From Anaerolineales bacterium (GTDB taxonomy: Bacteria > Chloroflexota > Anaerolineae > UBA7937): 7,178 bases of DNA. A program made the translations under genes and the position numbers. The stretch covers positions 1 through 7,178 of the forward strand of contig JAUVHF010000077.1 in assembly GCA_030593425.1 (NCBI GenBank). Reading direction: 5' to 3'. The notes beneath the pieces are model-generated. The model searched no databases, had not been told where the DNA came from, and was given only the letters and a program-made list of their open reading frames with translations. Of the stretch, positions 1 to 6,120 are shown piece by piece (within the stretch, counting starts at the first letter, position 1; each line of letters opens with the position of its first letter).

Positions 1-18
1 GAGGGGTTGATTAGGCAT
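1..18 (-). CDS. Possible start of a downstream gene (first six codons only)
   Basis: An ATG at 18-16 opens a frame reading M-P-N-Q-P-L to the window edge. An AGGAG ribosome-binding motif (complement of 29-33) lies upstream with a 10-base spacer, slightly long but usable. It would sit 65 bases after the carbamoyltransferase stop on the same strand, and I see no stem-loop terminator in that gap, so it could be a third member of the carbamoyltransferase/hydrolase transcription unit. Six codons say nothing about function, and a chance ATG cannot be excluded. Confidence 0.35.
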
Positions 19-83
19 GCGAGAGTATCTCCTAAAAAAGCAGCGTAGAAGCAAGGTAAGTTTCTGGTATATGTAGTTGTCCC
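19..83. other. Gap after the carbamoyltransferase, no terminator seen
   Basis: On the minus strand this holds a run of six T (39-34) but no stable stem directly before it, so an intrinsic terminator is not supported. A palindrome, GCATGC at 15-20, overlaps the possible next start codon and seems incidental. Read-through into a following gene is plausible. Confidence 0.4.
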
Positions 84-1130
84 TCACCTCATCGTCAGAG
101 CCATTATCGCCTTCTGGACGTGCAGCCGGTTCTCCGCCTCATCGAAGACCACCGATTGCGGCCCGTCTATAACCTCATTGGTCACCTCGAAGCCTCGGTC
201 GCAAGGGAGGCAGTGCATGTAGATGGCATCCTTGTGGGCCAGTTTCATCTTCTCCTCGTCGCAGATCCACTCCTTGTTAGCGTCGAAGATCTCTTGCGTC
301 CTTTTCTCGTCCAGTTGGCCAACCGGTGGAGCGTGCATGATGGCTGCTGTCCAAGCCTTGGGATAGACCACGTGGGCTCCCTCAAACGCCTCCCGCATAT
401 CGTTAGAGATGGCAAACGCCCCGCCATTCTTCTCGGCGTACCCTTGGCAGGCTTTAAGCACTTCGTCGTCCAGTTCCATCCCTTTGGGGTGGGCCAGGAT
501 CACCTGCATCCCCATCATGGTGGCGGCGATGATGGCGCTCTGGGGGACGGCCCGGGGTTTATGGGCGCTGGGAGAGTAGGCCCAACTCATGACGAATTTC
601 ACCCCAGAGAAGGTGCCGAACTTCTCCTTGACGGTGAGGACATCCGCCAGGGCCTGGCAGGGGTGGTACTTGTCGCATTCCATGTTGATGACCGGGATGT
701 CGGCCCAGTAGGCGAAGTTCCGCTCTATCTCGTGGGCCTTGCCGTAGACCCAGCCCACGGGGTCGCCATAGCAGCGGACGGAGATGGCATCTCCCATGCG
801 ACTCAATACCCGAGCCACATCGGACACCCGCTCTGTCTCATAAGCCTGCTCATCGCCGGCCAAGGCGGGGGCGTATATCTTCCCCGGTTCTAGAAAGTGG
901 GCGTGACCGCCCAATTGGGTCATCCCCGCCTCGAAGGAGTTGCGGGTCCTAAGGGAGGCGTTGTAGAAGATCATGAAGAGGGTCTTGCCCCGCAGGAGGT
1001 AGTCATGGGGCTCGCCGATGGCGAACCCCCGCTTGAGGTCCAGGGCTACCTCTAGGATAGTCTCTATCTCTTCCCGGCTGTAGTCGAGGAGGGTGAGAAA
1101 ATCCCGCCCTCGGAAGGTCTCGGTCTTCAT
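84..1130 (-). CDS. Knotted carbamoyltransferase, N-acetylornithine carbamoyltransferase/YgeW type
   Basis: Cytosolic enzyme of the aspartate/ornithine carbamoyltransferase superfamily, which transfers a carbamoyl group between carbamoyl phosphate and an amine. At 348 residues it is full length. Visible motifs are the carbamoyl-phosphate loop SLRTR (59-63), HPCQALAD (156-163), HCLP (306-309) and a C-terminal DEAENRLHVQKAIMA stretch (330-344) typical of acetylornithine carbamoyltransferases. The proline-containing segment WAYSPSAHKPRAVPQS (183-198), where ordinary ornithine enzymes have the SMG-type ornithine loop, matches the knotted branch and is especially like E. coli YgeW. From remembered sequences, the Xanthomonas lysine that becomes carboxylated corresponds to Glu315, and its acetyl-group-selecting glutamate corresponds to about Thr99. 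The substrate is therefore open: acetylornithine, another acylated ornithine, or a ureido compound. The ATG has AAAGGAG six bases upstream and its own promoter. The gene lies 76 bases after the M20 hydrolase gene, a likely pathway partner. The fold is certain; the substrate is not. Confidence 0.9.
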   Translation of the reverse strand: MKTETFRGRDFLTLLDYSREEIETILEVALDLKRGFAIGEPHDYLLRGKTLFMIFYNASLRTRNSFEAGMTQLGGHAHFLEPGKIYAPALAGDEQAYETERVSDVARVLSRMGDAISVRCYGDPVGWVYGKAHEIERNFAYWADIPVINMECDKYHPCQALADVLTVKEKFGTFSGVKFVMSWAYSPSAHKPRAVPQSAIIAATMMGMQVILAHPKGMELDDEVLKACQGYAEKNGGAFAISNDMREAFEGAHVVYPKAWTAAIMHAPPVGQLDEKRTQEIFDANKEWICDEEKMKLAHKDAIYMHCLPCDRGFEVTNEVIDGPQSVVFDEAENRLHVQKAIMALTMR

Positions 1131-1136
1131 CCTTTG

Positions 1137-1143
1137 CTCCTTT
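1137..1143 (-). promoter_or_regulatory. Ribosome binding site of the carbamoyltransferase
   Basis: On the minus strand this reads AAAGGAG, followed by a six-base spacer and the ATG at 1130. It is the strongest Shine-Dalgarno match in the window and supports that start. Confidence 0.75.
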
Positions 1144-1164
1144 CTTGCTTTGGGCTTCTGTCCT

Positions 1165-1194
1165 ATTATAGTTTCGCCATGCTGCCACCGTCAA
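1165..1194 (-). promoter_or_regulatory. Sigma-70-type promoter for the carbamoyltransferase
   Basis: On the minus strand, TTGACG (1194-1189, five of six consensus bases) is separated by 18 bases from a perfect TATAAT (1170-1165). Transcription would start near 1158-1159, giving a leader of roughly 28 bases that contains the ribosome binding site. The element lies wholly in the 76-base gap after the M20 stop codon. The carbamoyltransferase could therefore be expressed independently of the upstream genes. No operator or clear inverted repeat was recognised beside it. Confidence 0.7.
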
Positions 1195-1206
1195 CCAAGA
1201 TGGAGG

Positions 1207-2394
1207 TTATCTGCTCAGAAAATCGAGGGCCAATTGGGCGTAGACCCTCGCTGCTTTGACCACGTCCGCCACCGGGATATGTTCGTCTGGGCTATGGGCC
1301 TGCACCTCTTCCCCTGGCCCGAAGCCGATGGTGGGGATGCCCAGTTCTCCTTTGGTGGCTACTCCGTCGGTGGAGAAGCGCCAGCCTATGATCTGGGGCT
1401 CATAACCCAGGACCTCTTTGACCGTCCGGGCCCCTATCTGTACTAAGGGGTCTTGCTCTTCTAGGAGCCAGGGGGAGAAGTATTGCTTCTGCCGACAGGG
1501 GTGCCCGGTATGGCTTCGGGCCTCGTATACCATGGTCTCCACCTCAGCCTCCACACCTTCCTCTTGGATGATCTCTCGGACCTGAGTCAGGGCTAACTCC
1601 TCATCTTCCCCCCAGATGAGGCGGCGGTCGAGGTGGGCTTGGCATCTATCGGGGATGGCGTTCAGGTTAGCGGCACTGCTCTCTATGCGGGTGACCGCGA
1701 CGCTGCCTGGCCCCAAGAAAGGGTGTTGAGCCAACTTGGAGTTTAAGGCTTCGACGCCCGCTGCAACCTTGTTCATAGCATAGATGGCATTTACCCCTTG
1801 CTCTGGAGCGGAACCGTGGCAGGAGCGGCCATGGGTGGTAACTACCAGCATGATACGACCCCTCTGGCCGCGAGAGATCTGGAGATCGGTGGGTTCGCCC
1901 AGAAGGACAGCATGAGGCATTAACTTTCGGCAGAGGAGCCCGATGGCGTACCCTTCACACTCTTCCTCCTGCACGCTCCCCACCACGTAGAGGTCCCCGG
2001 TTAGATCGAGGCCCGCATCGATGAGGCATTTGGCTCCATATATCATAGCCGCAAGAGCGCCTTTATTGTCCGCTGCTCCCCTTCCGTAGAGAACGCCCTC
2101 TTCGATCTCCGCTCTGTATGGGTCCCTGCTCCAGGCCGCGGGGTCGCCGATACCTACCGTATCGGTATGGGCGTCGTAGAGGAGCCTCTTCCCGCCTCCA
2201 GAGCCTATCCGCCCCACCACATTTCCCACCTCATCGAGGAAGACCTCGGGGAAGCCGACTCTCTTCATCTCCTCGGCGACCCGTTCTACAACCTCTCTTT
2301 CTTTTGTGGAGGGGCTGGGGATGCGGATGATATCTTGAAGGAAAGAGAGTAGGGGCTCTTTGTCTGGGAGGGGAATCTCCAAAGGGCACCTCAC
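1207..2394 (-). CDS. M20-family metallohydrolase, YgeY/ArgE-like (deacylase or amidohydrolase)
   Basis: A cytosolic two-zinc hydrolase of the M20 peptidase/deacetylase family, about 395 residues and full length. The metal and catalytic set is intact: DAHTDT (His76, Asp78), GRGAADNKG (Asp109), QEEE (Glu143 as likely general base, Glu144 as ligand), GEPTD (Glu167) and AHSPDE (His367). The lid domain carries RGQRGR (175-180), CHGSAPEQG (192-200), DRRLIWGE (256-263) and, further on, FSTDGV (340-345) and IGFGPGEE (356-363). This motif series closely follows E. coli YgeY, the hydrolase annotated as selenium-metabolism linked. M20 enzymes also include acetylornithine deacetylase (ArgE, DapE relatives) and the acetylcitrulline deacetylase of Xanthomonas, which acts directly after acetylornithine carbamoyltransferase. 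The downstream neighbour is a carbamoyltransferase of that type, so a shared pathway is likely. The start is ambiguous: the listed GTG at 2394 has a poor ribosome site, whereas a TTG at 2382 is well placed after GAGGTG. Family sure, substrate unknown. Confidence 0.92.
   Translation of the reverse strand: MRCPLEIPLPDKEPLLSFLQDIIRIPSPSTKEREVVERVAEEMKRVGFPEVFLDEVGNVVGRIGSGGGKRLLYDAHTDTVGIGDPAAWSRDPYRAEIEEGVLYGRGAADNKGALAAMIYGAKCLIDAGLDLTGDLYVVGSVQEEECEGYAIGLLCRKLMPHAVLLGEPTDLQISRGQRGRIMLVVTTHGRSCHGSAPEQGVNAIYAMNKVAAGVEALNSKLAQHPFLGPGSVAVTRIESSAANLNAIPDRCQAHLDRRLIWGEDEELALTQVREIIQEEGVEAEVETMVYEARSHTGHPCRQKQYFSPWLLEEQDPLVQIGARTVKEVLGYEPQIIGWRFSTDGVATKGELGIPTIGFGPGEEVQAHSPDEHIPVADVVKAARVYAQLALDFLSR
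2387..2392 (-). promoter_or_regulatory. Shine-Dalgarno that favours a TTG start (2382) for the M20 gene
   Basis: The minus strand reads GAGGTG here, inside the longer reading frame. With the core GAGG, the spacer to the TTG at 2382-2380 is six bases, which is ideal. The upstream GTG at 2394 is preceded only by a weak AGCGG. Starting at TTG shortens the protein by four residues and affects no domain. Confidence 0.45.
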
Positions 2395-2433
2395 CCGCTG
2401 ATACGAAAGGGTTCCTCGAGGAGTCGTTTCATA

Positions 2434-2463
2434 ATTAGAATCTCGAAGACAGAGGGGTGCTAA
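2434..2463 (-). promoter_or_regulatory. Weak candidate promoter for the M20 gene
   Basis: TTAGCA (2463-2458, four of six consensus bases) and TCTAAT (2439-2434, five of six) are spaced by 18 bases on the minus strand. The -35 hexamer includes the stop codon of the sugar transferase gene. Transcription would begin near 2427, about 33 bases before the GTG. Since no terminator is visible in the 65-base gap, read-through from the glycan genes is equally possible. Confidence 0.25.
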
Positions 2464-3881
2464 TACGCCCCTTTACCCGAAAGGATGGTGGGGATAGTTA
2501 TGAGCATTATTTTGAGATCGAGCCACAAAGACCAGTTCTCGATGTAGAAGAGGTCTAGCATCACCATCTCATCGAAGGCGAGATCGCTCCTCCCCATCAC
2601 CTGCCAGAGGCCGGTTAAGCCGGGGAGAACCCCTAGCCGCCGGCGATGCCACTCCTCATACCGTTCCACCTCCCTCGGGAGAGCCGGGCGAGGGCCGACG
2701 AGGCTCATCTCCCCTCTCAGGATGTTATACATTTGGGGGAGCTCGTCGAGGCTGAGGCGGCGCAGGACCCTCCCCACACAGGTGCGGCGGGGATCCTCTC
2801 GGATCTTGAAGAATACCCCTTCCGCCTCGTCCAGGTCACCGACTTCGCTCAGTTCCTCCTCCGCTTCCGGCCGCATAGAGCGGAACTTATAGAGGGTGAA
2901 AGGTTTTCCGTTTCGCCCTATCCTCGTCTGCCGGAAAAGAGGCGGTCCCGGCGACTCTAACTTTGTCAGGGTGGCTATAAGGAGGATGAGGGGGGATAGG
3001 AGAACAAGGGTCGTGGCCGAGACGACCACATCGATAGCCCGCTTGAGGGCCAGGTTCCAACCCCGGATCGATACCTCCTTCACCCCTAAGAGCGGTATGC
3101 CCCCCACCTCTTCCACATCCACTCGGCTGAGGCTCATCTGGAATAGATCAGGGACTATTCGGGCTCGCACCCTTGCCCTCTCACATTGAGCCACCATTTT
3201 GATGATCTCTTCGTGGGAGGTCCAGGGGAGGGTGATGATCACCTCATCCACCCTTCTTTCCAGCAGAAGCCGGGGCAGATCCTTTGTGCTTCCCAGGCTG
3301 GGAAAGCGACCGATGGTCTTCTCTGGCACCTCATCGTCTATGAAGCCCACTACCCGGTAGCCCAACTGGGGGAGGGCCATGATGCTGCGCATGATGGCTC
3401 GTCCTATCTCTCCCGCTCCTACGACGAGAACTCTATCCACCCCGATGCCTCGTCCCCTGAGGTACCCCCAGATCTGTCTTACCATTAGGTGGCTTAGGCT
3501 GAGGGTGAGGGTAACGGAGATGCCCGCATAACCGAAGAGGAGGCGCGAATAGAAGTAGGGCCGGTAAAAGAAGGTTATCACGATCATGCCCCCTATCCCC
3601 GCCAGGGTGCCGATGAAGATAGCATAGACCTCATCGAGCCAAGAGGTGCCGCGCTTTGGAGTGTAGAGCCCTTCCATTTTGTAGACTGCGAGGAGAATGG
3701 CCGTCAAGACGAGGGAGACGGGGATATATTCGCGTAAAGGCACATAGTTCGCCTCGCCCACGGGGCGGATCAACTGCCACTCGTACCGTGCATGGTAAGC
3801 GATGAAGAAGGCGACGTTGATGAGGAGGGTATCCAGAAGGGCGAGCCCCAAGGTGAGCCAAGCCCGATAAGACCTATACAT
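2460..3881 (-). CDS. Polyprenyl-phosphate glycosyl-1-phosphate transferase (exopolysaccharide initiating enzyme)
   Basis: An integral membrane enzyme that moves a sugar-1-phosphate from a nucleotide sugar to undecaprenyl phosphate, the first step of exopolysaccharide, capsule or O-antigen assembly. At 473 residues it has the normal length of the large WbaP/WcaJ-like family. Layout: four hydrophobic helices (about 8-30, 50-67, 84-106, 112-132), a Rossmann-like cytoplasmic domain with VVGAGEIG (153-160), a re-entrant or fifth hydrophobic segment (about 281-304), then the catalytic domain. That domain shows SPGP (310-313), KFRSM (332-336), SLDELPQ with the Asp379-Glu380 pair, LVGPRP (394-399), GLTGLWQVMGRSD (421-433) and the usual ending IENWSLWLDLKI...GKGAY. 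Nothing is missing. The gene overlaps the preceding glycosyltransferase by eight bases, implying translational coupling. The sugar (glucose, galactose or other) cannot be read from the sequence. Confidence 0.95.
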   Translation of the reverse strand: MYRSYRAWLTLGLALLDTLLINVAFFIAYHARYEWQLIRPVGEANYVPLREYIPVSLVLTAILLAVYKMEGLYTPKRGTSWLDEVYAIFIGTLAGIGGMIVITFFYRPYFYSRLLFGYAGISVTLTLSLSHLMVRQIWGYLRGRGIGVDRVLVVGAGEIGRAIMRSIMALPQLGYRVVGFIDDEVPEKTIGRFPSLGSTKDLPRLLLERRVDEVIITLPWTSHEEIIKMVAQCERARVRARIVPDLFQMSLSRVDVEEVGGIPLLGVKEVSIRGWNLALKRAIDVVVSATTLVLLSPLILLIATLTKLESPGPPLFRQTRIGRNGKPFTLYKFRSMRPEAEEELSEVGDLDEAEGVFFKIREDPRRTCVGRVLRRLSLDELPQMYNILRGEMSLVGPRPALPREVERYEEWHRRRLGVLPGLTGLWQVMGRSDLAFDEMVMLDLFYIENWSLWLDLKIMLITIPTILSGKGAY

Positions 3882-4998
3882 CTCCTTCCCTCATAACCTC
3901 TTCGTAGACTTTTACCGTCTCTTCCGCTGCCCCTTGCCAGGTGAACCGCTTGGCCCTTTCTAACCCCCTTTTTCGCATCTCCTCCTGGAGTCCTTTGTCT
4001 CGGAGCACCTTGAGCATCGCCCTTGCTATCTCATCTGCCTTTTGAGGGTCTACCAGGATCCCGGCATCGCCCACTACCTCCGGCAAGGAGGAGACATTCG
4101 AGGTGAGCACCGGCGTGCCTGAAGCCATGGCCTCCAGGGGTGGCAAGCCGAACCCTTCATAGAGAGAAGGGTAGGCTAAAAGGTCGGCAGCGTTGTACCA
4201 TAAGGGTAGTTCCTCCTGCTCCACGTAGCCGGCGAAGATCACATCGGCAAGGTCTAACTTCTCCGCCTGAGCGAGAATCCCATCCGCTCCCCACCCCCTG
4301 GCTCCAGCCAAGACCAAGGTGTGGGGGATCTCTTTGCTTATTTGGGCGTAGGCTTCCAGGAGGAGGCTTACATTCTTCCGCCGCTCTATGGTGCCCACGA
4401 AGAGGATCATCCGTTCTGGGAGCCTGCGCCTCTGGCGGAATTGGGAGATTAGGTTCCCGTTGAGGGGCCGAAATCTGGGGTCCACGCCACAAGGTATCAC
4501 CTCTATCTTCGCCTCGGGGACTCTGAAGAGCCTGCTCAGATCGCTCTTCGTGCTTTGGGAGAGGGCGATGACCCGCCGGGACCGTCGGGCCGAATAGGGG
4601 GTCATATACCTCAGATAGAGCCGCTTCCAAGGGTTGAACTCCTCGGGGAAGAGGAGGAAACTCAAATCGTAAATGGTGACCACCCCGGGACAGGAACTGA
4701 AGAGGGGCTGTACGAAGGCCAGGGAGTGGCTGAGGTCGATCCCCTCTTTCACCAATTGAAAAGGCAGAACGGCCTGTTCCCAGAGGATGCGTACCAGGGG
4801 CTTTCCGGTAGGCAGTCGGCTGAAGCAGAGATCTACCTGGGGGAAGAGTCCCTCGGCTTTGCGCTCCCCTAGGAAGGCGGTGTACTGATGGTCGGAAGGA
4901 GGCAAGTGGGCCAGGAAATTATAGATATACCAGGTAATGCCCGCAGCCCGGTAATCCCCCGACAGGGAAAGAAGTTGAGCGTTGAGACCGATATGCAT
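3874..4998 (-). CDS. GT4-type glycosyltransferase (GT-B fold)
   Basis: A cytoplasmic or membrane-associated retaining glycosyltransferase that probably adds a hexose to the lipid-linked glycan started by the neighbouring sugar-phosphate transferase. It has 374 residues and is complete. The N-terminal acceptor domain begins MHIGLNAQLLS and includes a GITWYIYNFL segment (20-29) and TIYDLSFL (108-115). The C-terminal nucleotide-sugar domain has FVGTIERRKN (200-209), EGFGLPPLE with the Glu281-Glu289 E-x7-E pair, GTPVLTSN (294-301) and LPEVVGDAG (305-313). It closely resembles the 6121-7178 gene in this C-terminal domain, so the two are paralogues. The ATG at 4998 lacks a convincing ribosome site but sits just after a perfect extended -10 element. 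The stop lies eight bases inside the next gene. The donor and linkage cannot be predicted. Confidence 0.94.
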   Translation of the reverse strand: MHIGLNAQLLSLSGDYRAAGITWYIYNFLAHLPPSDHQYTAFLGERKAEGLFPQVDLCFSRLPTGKPLVRILWEQAVLPFQLVKEGIDLSHSLAFVQPLFSSCPGVVTIYDLSFLLFPEEFNPWKRLYLRYMTPYSARRSRRVIALSQSTKSDLSRLFRVPEAKIEVIPCGVDPRFRPLNGNLISQFRQRRRLPERMILFVGTIERRKNVSLLLEAYAQISKEIPHTLVLAGARGWGADGILAQAEKLDLADVIFAGYVEQEELPLWYNAADLLAYPSLYEGFGLPPLEAMASGTPVLTSNVSSLPEVVGDAGILVDPQKADEIARAMLKVLRDKGLQEEMRKRGLERAKRFTWQGAAEETVKVYEEVMREGDV

Positions 4999-5007
4999 CT
5001 TGACTCT

Positions 5008-5016
5008 ATTATATCA
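5008..5016 (-). promoter_or_regulatory. Extended -10 promoter element before the GT4 gene at 4998
   Basis: The minus strand reads TGATATAAT, a perfect TGnTATAAT extended -10, in the 22-base gap between two glycosyltransferase genes. No good -35 is present at 16-18 bases, which extended -10 promoters can tolerate. The start of transcription would be near 5001, only about three bases before the ATG at 4998. This fits the missing ribosome binding site and suggests a near-leaderless mRNA. An AT-rich gap could produce such a match by chance. Confidence 0.4.
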
Positions 5017-5020
5017 CAAA

Positions 5021-6118
5021 CTATTTGATCTCCTGGTAAACCTGGCAGGTCTCCAGGGCGATCTGGGCTTGGGTATACCGTTCCCGCACCCGCGCTCTCC
5101 CAGCCTGAGCCAACCTCTGCCTCAATCTTTCATCCCCCCTGATCTTCTCTATCGCCTCTCTTAAGGCTAAGGCGTCATCCTCGGGGAATATGAGCCCCGC
5201 ATCACCGATGACATGGGGGATCTCCCCTGAATCGGAGCCCACCACCGGCACCCCGGTGGCCATCGCCTCGATGAGCACCCGCCCAAATTGCTCCTTCCAA
5301 TTGGGGCGGGTGCGGGAGGGGAGGACGAGGAGGTCTAACCTTCGGTAGTAGTCGGGCATCCCTGGCGAGGGGATGGGGGAGTCGAAAGCCACACGCTTCT
5401 TCAAGCCCAGTTCTTGAACCAGGCTTTGCAACCGCCCTTTTTGAGGCCCGCTTCCCAAGATGCGGAGGCGCCATTCTCCTAGAAGGTCAGAGAGAGCCTG
5501 GAGGAGGAGATCTATCCCCTTCTCCTCTACCAGCCTTCCTATATATCCCACGCAGAACCCCCCCGCTCCTTTCTCGTGCGCATGGGGCTTGTATATCTTG
5601 GGGTCAACTCCGAATTGGGGGATGACGGCCACGGGGCCACGGTACCCCTTGGCTCGCAGAACCTCTTCCCCTTCTTGATTTCCCGCGATGGCGTAGGCGG
5701 CGTTCTTCAGGTTGTATCGCTCCATCCAACTGAAGGGGGGAGGGTAGCGGCGCAAGAGGTTCTGCCAGGTGAAAAAGAGAGCCCGGGCCCCCACCTTCTT
5801 AGCCAAGCGCATCGCCTGGAATGTAGCCAAGTTGTAAGGTTCCTCATCGATATGTATGATCTCTGGTTTGAAACGTTGCATTTGGTTCCTTAGGCCGGGG
5901 CAAAAATGGAGATGGAAATGGCCGTTGAGGGCCAGGGGCTCGACCAGGAATTCATAGCCCGAAGTGTGGAGCCTCTCCAAGGGTATCTTTCTCCCCTTCT
6001 CCAGCCAGTAGGGGGGTACGATGAGCGCAAGTTCGATATCCTCGAACTTGGCCAACTCCTCAAGTTTTCTCTGGTAGGCCCCCACCACGCAGGCCTTGGA
6101 GATCATGAGCACCCGCAT
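5021..6118 (-). CDS. GT4-type glycosyltransferase, divergent member
   Basis: A GT-B-fold retaining glycosyltransferase, 365 residues, likely to extend the surface glycan. The start chosen is the ATG at 6118 (MRVLMISKACVVGAYQ), which gives the usual first beta strand and follows GAGG with a five-base spacer. A longer frame to 6181 merely runs 63 bases into the upstream gene. The N-terminal domain has IIHIDEEPYNLA (87-98) and FFTWQN (115-120). The C-terminal domain has GYIGRLVEEKG (191-201), LGSGPQ (221-226), LPSRT (266-270), the E-x7-E pair Glu276 and Glu284 in EQFGRVLIE, and GVPVVGSDSGEIP (289-301). It lacks the EGFGLPPLE version shared by its two neighbours, so it probably uses another donor or acceptor. 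The upstream stop is only two bases away and the downstream gene follows after 22 bases, as expected for an operon. Confidence 0.93.
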   Translation of the reverse strand: MRVLMISKACVVGAYQRKLEELAKFEDIELALIVPPYWLEKGRKIPLERLHTSGYEFLVEPLALNGHFHLHFCPGLRNQMQRFKPEIIHIDEEPYNLATFQAMRLAKKVGARALFFTWQNLLRRYPPPFSWMERYNLKNAAYAIAGNQEGEEVLRAKGYRGPVAVIPQFGVDPKIYKPHAHEKGAGGFCVGYIGRLVEEKGIDLLLQALSDLLGEWRLRILGSGPQKGRLQSLVQELGLKKRVAFDSPIPSPGMPDYYRRLDLLVLPSRTRPNWKEQFGRVLIEAMATGVPVVGSDSGEIPHVIGDAGLIFPEDDALALREAIEKIRGDERLRQRLAQAGRARVRERYTQAQIALETCQVYQEIK

Positions 6119-6120
6119 AG

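Noticed and set aside
34..39. T-run after the carbamoyltransferase as an intrinsic terminator
   Set aside because: No stable stem-loop is found just upstream of the run on the minus strand.
120..893. A 257-residue plus-strand reading frame opposite the carbamoyltransferase
   Set aside because: It lies fully antisense to a gene with clear catalytic motifs. Its translation has no recognisable domain, and long antisense frames are common in GC-rich coding DNA.
1207..2394. Selenoprotein or selenium system suggested by YgeY likeness
   Set aside because: No in-frame TGA or SECIS-like element was seen, and no selenium gene is present. The label comes only from the family name.
2412..2421. Ten-base palindrome TCCTCGAGGA as a terminator or operator
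   Set aside because: It has no loop and no T-tract, and nothing comparable stands before the other genes. A chance palindrome in GC-rich sequence is more likely.
4140..4630. Overlapping frames on both strands within the GT4 gene (157, 107 and 69 residues)
   Set aside because: They are shadows of the real glycosyltransferase, rich in Arg, Pro and Ser, without motifs or ribosome sites.
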